Position numbers and translations under genes: made by a program
From: Symsagittifera roscoffensis
Taxonomy: Eukaryota > Xenacoelomorpha > Acoela > Convolutidae
DNA: 64,000 nucleotides
NCBI RefSeq assembly: GCF_963678635.1
Contig: NC_087068.1
Span: 21,603,029 to 21,667,028 of the forward strand
Reading direction: 5' to 3'
Notes under the pieces: generated by a model
Seen by the model: only the letters and a program-made list of their open reading frames with translations
What the model was told of the DNA's origin: nothing
Database searches by the model: none
Shown here: in pieces, positions 45,533 through 56,446 of the stretch
How positions within the stretch are numbered: the stretch's first letter is position 1
How the letters are laid out: each line of letters begins with the position of its first letter

Positions 45533-47640
45533 ATGAAAGAAACACAAAATGAGTCTCCAACTCAAACATCCCGACATTCAACTGTAAGACAGGAAATCTG
45601 GGTTTTTTCAAATTTTTTAAATAGAATCCGTGAAAAACTCAAATTTAACGGAATCTCACAAAAAACGTTAAACATGATCTACAAAAGATACTAGCATGGT
45701 TTATTAATGATTATTTTGTCCATAACAACGATCTCATAGCACTACCAAGAAAAAAATTTCGACCACAAATTTCAGAAAATGAAACTAAATTAGCAGATTA
45801 AACATATTATGTTTGGGTCCTTGATTGGTCCAGTTTTTTAGTAAAACAATTGATATATCAATTCAAGCATTCATTTCCACTAATAAAGACTACGATAGAA
45901 TAACTCCACTTACTATTGATGCAACACCTTTAAATTATCATGCAATGTTCCCTGACAGAACAAGAAATAAAAGCTTAAATTCTACATTCAATAATACACA
46001 AGAAAATTTAAATGGAACAAAAAATCTTATACAACAAGGTATTCAAACTCCATCACATTTCGTTAATGAAACAATGCCAACAACAACGCAACAAAGCATT
46101 TCCCCCATTCATCCTACACTGAAATCTTCAAAAAATAAACATACAGCATTCCCGCAAACAACTATACAATCCACAGTAAAACCTTCTATTATACCAAAAT
46201 ACTCAAAAATGGATTATCAAACATCTAAACCAGTAACGACATCACGACCAGCAAATAAACAAAAAACGTCTGATAGAAACTACTTTTCAGATCAAACTTA
46301 TAGTTTTTTTTTTAAAATCCAAAACAACAAAACCCCCCTATACGAATAGTGATCACAAGCACAAAAGTTTAATCAAAACGTGCCACAACATGCCTCTCAC
46401 ATAGTATTTTTTAACGATAAACAACGAGCTACAAGAGATCGTAGCGAAAATTATCCATTTTCCAGCAAAATAAAACCATTACTAATAAACGACATTTAAG
46501 GAATCAACCACATTATTCAGAAGATGAAAATTACTATAGTCAAAATCAACAATGACTCAGTACAAATCATAAAAAAAAACAATAATTGGAAAATTGATCA
46601 ACCAGATCCTATCTATCAACCAGATCTTCTCGAACCATATACAAGAAACAAACCAACACGACAAACAAGACATAAACCAACATCATATGATAATAACTTT
46701 AAATCACAAAATCCTTTTAATACACGAAGTTATCAACCAACTCAAATGCAAAATGAAATCCCATTACCATATTATTCATAACAACATGAAATAACAAAAA
46801 CACAACTTACAAATTTTTTTCAAAAACCAAATTCCGCAGATTCACTACAAATGACTATGAATCCATACCTTATGGGTGGATCTTCTATATCATCTAGTAA
46901 ACCACTAATGTTATTCCTAGAAACAGATCCTGAATACTCAGTAGAATATTATTTAAACGGAGTCACAGCCAATTCATATTGAATATAGCACCTGAACCAC
47001 TAAATACACCACTTCATTAAAATTGGATACATAGACACACAATTCTAATCCAAACCACACTTGATGGCGCAGTCCAAAAAAGGTTTTCAGTTTTATTTAT
47101 AGATTTCAAATCAGATTGGAAAGAATCACACAAGAATTTTCAAAAATGTTTGACTCTGAAAGGAACAAACAACATCAAAAAGTTCTATGCAACGAAATTG
47201 GTAGACTCCCTAATGACACAATTAAAAAACTTGCAGTAAGAGTCGAAACATTGGTAAGAAAAGCATATTCCCTTGATACGCATGACTATAAAAACCCAAA
47301 AATGACAGAAATTTTAATCATAACTCTAACACCACAATTACGGAAAATAGCGATTAAAAAGAGAGCATCGCATCCATCTTCAATTCGAGAACCCGATATA
47401 GATTTCCGAAAACTTGTAGATAAGCTAGAACAAGCTGAAATTACTATGAAACTGGAAAAAACAGAAAATTTAAAATTACAATACGTAAGCAACATCCATA
47501 CAACTACTTCACAAATAAATAACATTCATGAGTCTGACACTGAACTAGCTGAAAAAATCACTCAAATATTAAGTATCTACAATCCAAAATTTATAAAAAT
47601 CCAAAATTTATGGCAACGATCTTTCAAAAAATGATGTAAC
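45533..47640 (+). pseudogene. gag of retroelement copy B
   Basis: A possible start ATG lies at 45533 (MKETQNESPTQTSRHSTV). After breaks, an open stretch at 45825-46349 is Ser/Thr/Pro-rich. A capsid-like part at 47116-47634 is well kept: ITQEFSKMFDSERNK, LVRKAYSLDTHDYKNP and REPDIDFRKLVDK. Copy A holds the corresponding part at about 840-1330. Confidence 0.75.
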
Positions 47641-47839
47641 TATTGCCGTAGATATGACATAGCATTCCTGAAGGTAGACAGAAACAACAGGATAATCAGA
47701 ACAAACCACAGAAATATAGAGAACCAAATATATCATTTTGTCAATACATGAAAAAAGACCAGAATTTACCAAACAAAAACATTCACAGTAAAAATAGTTC
47801 AGGAAAACCATTTCCAGATAATGATAATACCAGAGAAGA

Positions 47840-48825
47840 ATTATTCAAAATTGTTCTAGACGCAAGATACCTTAATTCTCTCATTGATGAATCTAAATGT
47901 AATTGGTCCATAGAACCAAATCAAGTAATTCTCACAAAAATAATCGGAAAATATTTTCCAACAGCTGACATGAACAGCGCAAACAATCAAATGTCACTAG
48001 ATGAACAATCACGACGCTTAGCACAATTCGTTATTGGAAACCAACAAAACGAATTTAATAGACTTTTCTATGGAAGTTCCATAGGACCAGCAGCATTTTC
48101 AGCATTTATGAGTAAGATTTTTCGACCACTCATTCTCAGTAAAAATGTCATAAAATATTTATGCGATGTTTTCATGCAATCACAAGCAAAACGCAAAATG
48201 TTTAAACTATTGGATAAATACCACCAAATACAACTTAAAGAAAACATGAAAGCGGCCCCAGACAGTTCACATTTTTCCCTCGCTCGTGTAAAAATCCATT
48301 GACATATTATTGAAGGAAATACAATCACTCCAATAAAATCTCGCATTGACGCAACCATAAAACTTCAAATTCCATCAATTAAAAAGAAAATCCAAAAATG
48401 TTTTGGAATGCTTAACTTTTTAAGTATATACGTCTATAAAAGGCAACTATGTTTAAGATCATTTTATAAAATTCCCAGACAAAAAAAAATTTTGAATGGA
48501 CAACAGAACACCAAAAACGATTTGAAGAAATAAAAACACTCCTCACTGAACAAATATCAAATACTATTCCAGATCCAGACCAACCATTTTATGCTATGTG
48601 CGACGCCTCAAAGTTCGGCATCGGCGCAGCATTATTAGAATCACACAGTGGAACAAATAAAATGAATCATATTTCAGCAAATTCAAGACTATTTACACAA
48701 GCTGAATTTAGACTCTCTACTCTTATGAGAGAATGCACAGCCATAAAATATACTCTCACAGATTATGAATTTTCAATACTTGGATCAAAACATCCAACAG
48801 TTCTATTTACATTAGGTCATAACTA
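47840..48825 (+). pseudogene. RT palm and RNase H of retroelement copy B
   Basis: KIVLDARYLNS, TADMNSAYN-like (here NSANNQ), RLFYGSSIGPAAFSAFMSK and YLCDVFMQSQ appear in one frame up to 48302. The catalytic YLDD box reads YLCD, so one essential Asp is lost. RNase H follows at 48.58-48.82 kb with CDASKFGIGAALLESHSG and LSTLMRECTAIKYTL. The frame ends at 48825 in sequence that no longer matches the family. Confidence 0.85.
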
Positions 48826-48864
48826 AATTCTGACCTCATAGCTCAAAAAATAGATAACAAAATG

Positions 48865-49285
48865 CAAACCGCTTTCTGCTCAAACGAGTTGGTATAATCT
48901 CGTCTTTCCTGGCAATTCATAGTTCGACTATGTTATTGCTGAGAACAAAGTTTTTTCGTATTCTGCTAATTAACTCCACTCTTAATGTCACAAATAGTCC
49001 AATAAACATCTTTTGGAATGGCATTTGAGCAAAAATAAAATTTTAAGCCGTAGTGCGGGTCATTTTGGCAGTGTAGCTTAACTGTTAGCTGCAATAAACA
49101 ATAATTTAATTTTCGCATACGTAATAAATACGTAATAGAAACAAGACACTATAAAATTTCAAAAAGTGTTAATGGTTGTGCCGTTTTGTTGATAAACTTT
49201 GGTGGTGATCAATTTGACCTTATAATAAAAAGCCTTACCAGGAAAAGCACAATTGTACACCTCGTTTGAGCAGATTGTGATTAAT
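48865..49285. repeat. Imperfect inverted-repeat element
   Basis: TTTCTGCTCAAACGAGTTGG near 48882 is mirrored by CACCTCGTTTGAGCAGATTG near 49259. The neighbouring CTTTCCTGGCAA (48905) pairs with TTACCAGGAAAAG (49236). The arms are about 40 bp with mismatches around a 330-bp interior, resembling an old MITE next to the broken end of copy B. Confidence 0.5.
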
Positions 49286-49893
49286 AATTTGTGAATTTCT
49301 GGGCGATGTTGAGATGTTGTAAGATCAAAACTAAGCCACATCTTTAATGAGTCCTTAGAAGTTTTTAGATATGAAATTCTTAGTACGTACTTATAACACT
49401 CAATTATTCTTAACTAGCACAACCTCAGCAACAATTTCCCCAGCCCGTTAAAAGGAATTGATCAATTTTAGAGAGAAAAATGAAAACCATAAATTGTGGT
49501 CAATATTTAACCTTAAGTATAAAGGTTAGAGCAGTACAAAATTAATGCGACCAATATTAGCTTGCCTCAATTCAATTTGGAACAATTTTGTGCTGCGGCC
49601 TATTTCGCCACGCAAAACAAATCGCAATGCTCTTTTAGCACCATAAAAGTTTTTTCACCAGGCGCATAAATTGATCCAGCGTATGGCTAAATTGGGTATT
49701 TTCAAAACCTCAGAAATTCACCAAAAAATGAGGCCAAAATTTACATTTAAAATCAGAAATTGATATTTTTCATACGGTATAAAAACATTTGTTAAAACTT
49801 TATTTTATTTGCCGAAACTAGACTGAAAAACCACTTCAAGTAATTCTTCTGCTTTTTATTCAGAAGTCGAAACATTCACCAATTGTTAACAAA
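49286..49893. other. No gene seen
   Basis: This is AT-rich sequence without coding character or recognised repeats. Confidence 0.45.
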
Positions 49894-50271
49894 ATGAATT
49901 TCAGGGAAATCCGAATTATGTCAAGAAAGAATTCACAAAAGCGCGCATTATCTATAGTTCATGTGTGGCGGGGCTGCAGGCAAACGCTTTCACATTCTCC
50001 ACACAGACAGGCAATAACAATCTCTTCATCGAATCCCATGCAGGTATCTTTACATGCATACAAAGTTTCAATCACCTCTACAGAAAACACGTCGTCGAGT
50101 TTTAACACAAGGGGTTTTCCATTCGCATATAATGATAAAATTAAAGAACCAATTTTACAAGATTATCACGAGGCCAAGCTCGGAATTTTGGTAGTGATTT
50201 GGGTTTTGCTGACATTATCCTTAGCATTCGCTATTTTGTGTTGGAATCCACCCCCGTTTTTCAGCATTTAA
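49894..50271 (+). CDS. Small ORF with one predicted membrane helix, unassigned
   Basis: The stretch is open for 125 codons (49894 is ATG) to TAA. The C-terminal part LGILVVIWVLLTLSLAFAIL is a clear transmembrane segment, preceded by a Ser/Thr-rich region and an acidic-basic turn (QDYHEAKLG). The 70 bp encoding the helix (50161-50230) recur at 51477-51545 in degenerate form inside the local repeat family. The ORF may therefore be part of a repeat rather than a host gene. I found no clear splice sites or poly(A) signal. Confidence 0.35.
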   Translation: MNFREIRIMSRKNSQKRALSIVHVWRGCRQTLSHSPHRQAITISSSNPMQVSLHAYKVSITSTENTSSSFNTRGFPFAYNDKIKEPILQDYHEAKLGILVVIWVLLTLSLAFAILCWNPPPFFSI

Positions 50272-50427
50272 GTAAATCAAATTTTAATTGAGCAGAAAAA
50301 TTTCATTCTATCAAAAAAATAACTATGCATAGTTTAATGACCAGCTCACTCAAACACTGGGGTAATCAGGGACACTCTTTCTCATGATAACGATTGTATA
50401 AGGAGTTGGTTAATTTCCCAAAGTTGA

Positions 50428-51004
50428 CCCGGGTCGAGATCCCGCTCAAAAACCGCTCGAAAAATGAGCGGTTTGAGCGGTTTTCCAGCAAGATTTGAGC
50501 GGTTGGAGCGGTTTGGCGGATTTGTTTTGGAAAAACCGCTCAAAACGTTCAAATTTTGCTTAAGAAACCGCTCAAAAACCGCTCACTTCTTGCGGTGGTT
50601 TTTAAACGGTTTTTCAGACGAAATTTGAGCGGTCTTATAAAGAAAACCGATTAAAACCATCAAAAGGCCTGGAAAGCTAATGTGACGCTAAGATGCAGTT
50701 GAAGTATTATCTACAATTTAAAAAAAGTGCTTAACCGTTCTCAACTCAAGCAAGATATTTTTTGATGTCTAGACCACAAACAATGTGAGCGACCTTTTTC
50801 AAATGTTCGAGTAAAAAAACCACTAGAAAATATGTATGTATGTGTGTATGTATGTATTTACGTATAAATGTATGTATGTATGTATGTATGTATGTATGTA
50901 TGTATGTATGTATGTATGTATGTATGTATGTACGTATGTAAATATATATGTATGTATGTATCTATGTATGTATGTATGTATGTATGTTTGTATGTGTGTA
51001 TGCT
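50428..51004. other. Insertion inside a repeat copy: GAGCGGTTT cluster plus TATG microsatellite
   Basis: In a second repeat copy at 52241 the sequence CCCAAAGTTGAGCGGAAGC is continuous. Here it is split: CCCAAAGTTGA ends at 50427 and GAGCGGAAGC resumes at 51006. The 577 bp between hold about ten copies of TTTGAGCGGTTT or its complement (50442-50635) and the TATG tract. A short GA overlap at the joints is the only possible target duplication. Confidence 0.65.
50831..51003. repeat. TATG tetranucleotide microsatellite
   Basis: This is a run of TATG units with scattered variants (TACG, TATC, TGTG). Open frames on both strands across it are by-products. Confidence 0.95.
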
Positions 51005-51586
51005 CGAGCGGAAGCTGTTGAATCTACTAAACATTTGACTGACCAAATTTAAAACAAAAAAGTCGTGTACAAAATATGAGGATGCAAATTGGAAAATTGG
51101 AAACCACAACTGAAGTTTAAAAAAAAACAAATTGAAGTGTGTAAAATTGATTTAAAAAATTTATACTACCTTATACTGACTTTAAGGTAACAAGTGTATT
51201 TTTTTGACTGCAAAAAACTTGTTATTGTCCAGACCAAGGGTCGAACACCTTCGGTCTTTCAAGCATGTCAAACAACAACTAGACTGTATGGCTTTTTTAT
51301 AGAACGTGTCAATCTCGCTGACTATTTTTGCTCAATTGGCTAAAAAGATGCAGCAGCAGACAAGTTGTTGCTAGACCCGCTGTTAGACTTGAGGAAACTC
51401 GTGATTATGTCTGAAAAGTTTGTTTCTCAGAGCTTGTCGCATATAATAATCAAAATAAAGAACCTTTTTAAAAAATTATCACAAGGCCAAGCTCGGCACT
51501 TTGGTAGTGGTTTGGGTTCCGCTGACATTATCCTTGGAATCCGCTTATATTGTGTTAGATTCCGCAATGTTTCGATAATCTTTTAA
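51005..51586 (+). repeat. Local repeat family, copy 1 (partial modules)
   Basis: Modules in order: GCGGAAGCTGTTGAATCTACTA (51008), TCCAGACCAAGGGTCGAACA with CTTCGGTCTTTCAAGC (51228-51270), and GATGCAGCAGCAGACAAGTTG followed by CTAGACCCGCTGTTAGACTTGAGG (51347-51395). A TTTCTCAGAGCTTGTCGC segment (51422-51439) follows. The membrane-helix-like segment of 50161-50230 follows at 51477 in place of the usual CAACTCTGGGG continuation. Confidence 0.75.
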
Positions 51587-52076
51587 ACTCGGAAATCTGA
51601 TGGAATCGAAAAAAAATGTTTAAGCACTAGGCGCTAAAACTCTGATTTGGCTAATGAGCAAAAATTAGGAATTCAGTGACAATGCGGATTTTAGAGACAA
51701 ATGCAAAGCCATGTTTGTTTCGGAATCCGCAGATGAATGTACTTTTGCAATGGAGCAAATTGAAGCGAAATGTCGCTCGATTACACAGTTTGTTAGTGGA
51801 CTCCGCTTCTGTTCAAATTGCGCATTTTGTCGAGGCGTTCTTACAGCACAAGTTCAACAGTTTAAAAATTTATCCGAACCATTTTGTATCACCTTATTTT
51901 GTTGGATGATAACCTTGAACGTATCCCCTCCGATTGCTTAATTATATCAGCAATTGAGACAAACAAACCTCTCAATTATTCCGCAAATGAGACAATTGTC
52001 TCTCCAATTCAGCCCTCCTCTCCTTTTTTATCTCTCTCTTTCAGCAATTGAAATGAGTCCCTTCTTGCTACCCACC
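51587..52076. other. No gene seen; second small cluster of GGATTCC-type words
   Basis: GCGGATTTTAG, CGGAATCCGCAG and GGACTCCGCTTC occur at 51683-51810, with TAGATTCCGCAAT and TGGAATCCGCTT just upstream at 51535-51565. They resemble the larger cluster in intron 1. Overlapping reading frames at 51676-51941 look repeat-derived. Confidence 0.45.
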
Positions 52077-52945
52077 CCCCTTTTTCATCATTTAAGTAAA
52101 TCAAATTTTAATTGAGCAGAAAAAATCTCATTCTATCAAAAAGATAATTAAGCATGATTTAATGACTAGCTCAAGCAAACTCTGGGGTAATCAGGGACAG
52201 TTTTTCTCATAATAAAGATTGTAAAAGGACTTGGTTAATGTCCCAAAGTTGAGCGGAAGCTGTTGAGTCTACTAAACATTTGACTGACCAAATGTGAAAC
52301 AAAAAAATTGTATTCAAAACATGAGGTTGCAAATTGGAGTATAGAGAGGTTAGGGCATACCACAACTGAATTTTAATGAAAAACTGAATTTGAAATAAAT
52401 TGAAATGTGTAAAATTGATACAAAGTTATGTACCACCTTATATTGATTTTAACGGTAACAAGGGTGTTTTATTCACTGTAAAAATTATGTTATTGTCCAG
52501 ACCAGGGGTCAAATACCTTCGGTCTTTCAAGCGGGTCAAACAACATTTAGACAAAATGGCTGTTTTATAGAACGTGTGAATCTCGCTGACCATTTTGGCT
52601 AAATTGGCTAAAAGATGTAGCAGCAGACAAGTTGCTGCAAGACACACTGTTAATCGTGAGGAAACTCGAGCTTTGTCCAAAAAGTTTGTTTCTCAGAGCT
52701 TATCGCATCTCTGTGGAATGTATTACAACGCGCAACTTAATAACTTTTTGATCAATACTGTTTTCAGGTTGCGAAATTCTCAGTTGCCGGTGTTACCGGT
52801 TGCGTAGATTGCGGTTGCGGGGTTTTCAGATTTCCTGCCTGTAACTGAGCCGCTCTTGGGCTCTTCATTAAGCAACAGGATCCAATAAATGTCAACAAAA
52901 CTCCGGTAGTTTTTGATTCCGATAGCACTCGGTTCAATAAAAAAC
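52077..52945 (+). repeat. Local repeat family, copy 2
   Basis: The copy runs from CATCATTTAAGTAAATCAAAT (also at 50262) through the uninterrupted CCCAAAGTTGAGCGGAAGCTG site, the CTTCGGTCTTTCAAGC module (52518) and the GAGGAAACTCGAGC / TTTCTCAGAGCTTATCGC module. It then passes GTTGCCGGTGTTACCGGTTGCG (52784) to TTTTTGATTCCGATAGCACTCGG and CAATAAA (52911-52940). The last part looks like a gene 3' end with a poly(A) signal. Confidence 0.75.
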
Positions 52946-53097
52946 AACCCTTTTAATGAATTGATTATGAGTAGATTGGACAACTTTACGTTTTTGTTTG
53001 AATAAGTTTTTAGCGAAAGTGAATTGGCTTAGGTTGATCTCAATACTTTTTTCACGTAAATTGGACAAACTGGCTAAACAGATCCGGCAGCAGAGAA

Positions 53098-53334
53098 CAA
53101 TATCGTTCAAAAAGAATTTTTAAGTTGCGGTATGCCATATATTCCCCAGAGTTGCGACAAGCTGTGAGAAACAATTTTTTTTGGACAAACTTCAAGTTTC
53201 CTCAAGTCTAACAGCGAGCAGCTAGACTTGAGGAAACTCGAAGTTTGTCCAAAAAGTTTGTTTCTCAGAGCTTGTCGCAACTCTGGGGAATATATGGCAT
53301 ACCGCAACTTAAAAATTCTTTTTGAACAATATTG
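53098..53334. repeat. 237-bp near-perfect palindrome
   Basis: The left arm runs from ACAATATCGTTCAAAAAG through TTGCGGTATGCCATATATTC and TTTCCTCAAGTCTA. It is mirrored by TAGACTTGAGGAAAC... through GAATATATGGCATACCGCAA to CTTTTTGAACAATATTG. The arms are about 110 bp and the spacer is near 53210-53222 (ACAGCGAGCAGC). The right arm is the normal repeat-family module; the left arm is an inverted copy fused to it. Confidence 0.9.
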
Positions 53335-53540
53335 TGGTCAGGGTGCGGAGTTCCCAGTTGCCGGTGTTCCCGGTTGCGTAGTTTACGGTTGCATGGTTTC
53401 CGGATTACCTGCCTGTAAATGAGTCGCTCTTGGGCTCTTCTTGGGCCTTTCCCTAAGCAACCGGATTAAATAAAGCTCCACAAATCTCCGGTAGTTTTTG
53501 ATTCCGATAGCACTCGGTTCAATAAATAACATGAATTGAT
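53335..53540 (+). repeat. Local repeat family, copy 3, 3'-end module
   Basis: Short GC-richer imperfect repeats GTTCCCGGTTGCG / GTTTCCGGATTACC (53349-53410) are followed by GAGTCGCTCTTGGGC and then TTTTTGATTCCGATAGCACTC and CAATAAATAAC (53495-53530). The same order occurs at 52.78-52.94, 54.80-54.98, 60.38-60.57 kb and, inverted, 61.65-61.86 kb. Confidence 0.8.
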
Positions 53541-53749
53541 TGTGAGTAGATTGGAAAACTTTACATTTTTATTAGGTTTTTGGCGAAATTGAACTGATTT
53601 ATGTTTGATTTTAAGACTTTTTCATGTAAATTGGGTAAAACTGGCTATTTAGATCCAGCAGCAGCAGAGAAGTTGCAGCAGAAGCTGGATAATAAAGACA
53701 GTAAACGCGTTTGCATTGGAAACACTAGTATTTATCGCTTAAAGTACTA
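53541..53749. other. Repeat-family spacer
   Basis: AT-rich spacer that includes another CCAGCAGCAGCAGAGAAGTTG module at 53655 and the phrase GAAGCTGGATAATA, which recurs at 58590. No coding potential was seen. Confidence 0.5.
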
Positions 53750-53945
53750 ATTTGTTCTCAGTTGGTTAGAACACTAGGTTAGGCAATTGACCAAAGAAAT
53801 AATTGAAGGCAAAAAGTTAAAGTTTCAGGCCTGGTTCCCACTCGCCACCTCATGCATCCAAAGCCACAACGTTGTCTCTTCAACACGAGATTTTTGATCT
53901 TTAAAACAGTAGCGGTGCCCGATAGGCCCATTCAACAAAAATGTT
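53750..53945 (+). repeat. Repeat with tRNA-like A box (possible SINE), copy 1
   Basis: CTCAGTTGGTTAGAACACTAGG (53757) resembles a tRNA A-box/D-arm. About 90 bp later CCTGGTTCCCACTCGCC resembles a degraded B box. The unit ends CGGTGCCCGATAGGCCCATTCAACAAAAA. Further copies lie at 57585, 58660 and, inverted, 62690 and 63478. Confidence 0.5.
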
Positions 53946-54477
53946 GAAAAGTTATCATTTAGATTGATCCCTTTTTTATTCTTTTTACTACGTTAAATGA
54001 TTACTATTTTCGAAATTTATTCATACTCATTTGCTATTGTTTTGTAACAGGAAAAAACGCTAAGAAATTCGCGTAAAATTGTTTTTGCATCGAGCAAAAC
54101 ATTTTTATGAGCTAGGTGAATTTTAGGGTGGGACTTAATTGCTTATTATGGTATGAGCTTAGATAAAAAGCTTTAAGATCTTTCAACTTTCCAAGAAAAC
54201 ACGTGTAATGTGAACTTTAAATTTAGCTCTAAATGGTTTCATACTTTTGTCACCGTGTTCAATTTTACACTAATTTCGACCAAGTTTTCGATAATATGAT
54301 TTTAGCAAATATTGAAAAAAAATCTAATTTGATCAATTATCTTTTAGTTTGGAATTAGAAAATTGAACCTAAGTTATTAATGGTTTTAAGTTATTAATAA
54401 AAAAGTTAAAACAAATTGATTATAATTTCCTTTTAAGTTTTAACAGCCAGCTAATCACTCTTTTAAATTCTTTTTAG
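53946..54477. other. Repeat-family interior, no gene seen
   Basis: AT-rich sequence with TTTCAACTTTCCAAGAAAACAC and GTTTCATACTTTTGTCACCG phrases that recur at 57.92, 59.10 and (inverted) 62.39 kb. It precedes the exon-like unit. Confidence 0.5.
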
Positions 54478-54985
54478 GTTTCTTGGATGTCATCTCCCAA
54501 AAATGGGTTTCGAGCTGTCAAATGGGCTGGTAGTTTTTTTCGGCAAAACAAGTAAAGGAGGGGCATTAGCCGCAAGGATTCTCCAATATGTTGTTTTGAT
54601 ATTACACAATCTGCGGGGCCTCGCCTTGGAGCTGTAGTTTCCTCGCGGACTGGCCTGTTGCTAGACACGCTGTTAGACTTGAGAAAACCCAGGGTTCAAT
54701 CGAACACGAACAGATTGCTTCTCAGAGCTTGTCGCAACTCTGGGAAAAATATGGCATACTGCAACTTAAGATTTTTTTCGATCAATATCGTGCTCATATT
54801 GCGGAGATCCCAGTTGGCGGGGTTCCCGGTTGCGTGGCTTCCAGTTGCGGGGTTTCCGGGTTTCCTGCCTGTGACTGAGCCGCTCTTGGCTCGCATTTCC
54901 TTAAGCAACAGGGTAAAAAAACAGAGAACAAAACTCCGGTAATTTTTGATTCCTGTAGCACTCGGTCCAATAATTAGAAACCTTT
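54478..54985 (+). pseudogene. Repeated gene-like unit, copy 1 (frameshifted)
   Basis: After a TTCTTTTTAG acceptor-like end (AG 54476-54477) an ATG at 54487 opens MSSPKNGFRAVKWAGSFF. An extra T in a T run then shifts the frame. The following stretch GALAARILQYV and, after another shift, TGLLLDTLLDLRKPRV match copies 2 and 3. It continues through RACRNSGKNMAYCNLRFF to the GTTCCCGGTTGCG repeats and a TTTGATTCCTGTAGCACTCGG / CAATAAT end. The frame is glycine/alanine-rich and hydrophobic. I do not recognise the family. Confidence 0.55.
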
Positions 54986-56446
54986 TTAATGAATAGATTA
55001 TGAACAGATTGGAAATTTTTTTGTTTTAGTTAGAATAATTTTTGAAATTAAAAGTTTACTCACGTAAATTGGACAAAAGTTGCATATTTTAGGACAACTT
55101 CGTTCGCCATATTTGATGTCAAACATCTTTTTCACTCAAAAGTTTTTCTATTTTGCAAGTTTTGCATATTTTTTATTTACATTCAAAAAACTTATGCACA
55201 GATGAGACAGTTCACTTCAGCAGTTAGAAAAATTTCCTTCCACGCTTGTAAATTGGGAGTTTTTCAGAGACTAATTATTTGTTAATTTTAGTTTTTTAGA
55301 AATTGTAAAATTTCTTTCATTATGCTTGCGATAAGCAATCGTTATCAAACTGGAATCAAAACTTTTGTAGCTAACAACTAGCTCAACAAAATCAATTGAA
55401 TGAATCTGCAGGAACAAAAACAAGCCCAATTTCTAGAAACTTCAAGTTTAACAAATGGCTGAGTACTAGTAACTACAGGCTAGTTTCAGGGGCGACTTGT
55501 AACTTATTAAAGTGTTTTACATAAAAGTTTTTTTTTCGGCTCAACTGGTGTCTGCTCAAAGATGGTCGACCTTGTTTCCACTTCGTAAGTTTTGTCCAGT
55601 TGCTAATTTGAATTTCAAATGTCTTGCTTGTTGTGTTTGCTCACAACTCTTGCTTGGTATAAACAGGTATTATGAAAGTGTAAGGGTTTTTATTTTATTT
55701 TAATAAGACGTTTTGGACAATTCAAATTTTGCAGAAGAAAAAAATTTTCTGAAAAGACCTCTCTATTGAATTTCAGAAAAGAGGAATACATACAAAGACT
55801 GAATACGTTTTCGAGTGCCTGCATATTCACCTGCTCTCTTTTCGCTTTCCCTTTTTGTCTACAGCTTTCGATAATGTCTTTGGGAGGAATGTTGGACCGA
55901 TATTTTTTCATTTGCTCAATAACTAACATAGCAAATCTTATATTCAGTTTTCAAATAAAAGAATGGACTTGAAAACTTTCCTTAATCAGTGTTATGTCCA
56001 AATTTTTTCTCACAAAAAATCATGCCACTCGGAATAGACAAGTTTTTTGATTTTTGTGACCTTTTTCAAATATTTTTTAAATGTTTCTCAAAAACTAACC
56101 TCCCAAACCTGAGGTCAACTAACATCAACTTTTTTATTTGTTAACCAATTTGTGTCTTTTCTCCATAAGTAATCTGCCAAATCTGATATCATAGGTTTAA
56201 TCATCGACCCAACAGTTTCTTGGAAGCTCAAATTTATATTTGCTACGCCCAGGCTCTGCTAGAAAAAAATTTATAATCTTTACACAAATTAAAAATTGAA
56301 AATTGGAATTTTTTTAATCGACTTGAAAAAATCACAGGTAAATGTTCATTCGAGAAAATTTTTTGGGAATCTTCCCTACTCTACCACGACCTGCATTTAG
56401 CAAAAAAAATTTATGATTTTCGAATTTTGACGACTAATTTGTCGAA
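54986..56446. other. No gene seen
   Basis: The first part (to about 55250) belongs to the repeat family: a GTTAGAAAAATTTCCTTCCACGC phrase has a mirror near 61.37 kb. The rest has only short, domain-less open stretches on both strands (55512-55703, 55690-55972). Confidence 0.45.

Larger units (their letters stand above)
45533..48830 (+). mobile_element. Ty3-like retroelement, copy B (truncated after RNase H)
   Basis: This is the same family as copy A: gag, then a deletion of protease and early RT, then RT palm and RNase H, ending abruptly at about 48830 where unrelated sequence begins. At about 47.74-47.84 kb the sequence jumps from the nucleocapsid region directly to the RT stretch that starts KIVLDARYLNS. 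About 2 kb present in copy A is therefore missing. Frames are longer than in copy A, suggesting a somewhat younger insertion. Confidence 0.85.

Noticed and set aside
50836..51130. Open frames on both strands with repeated Tyr-Val-Cys-Met or Thr-Tyr-Ile-His
   Set aside because: They are translations of the TATG microsatellite.
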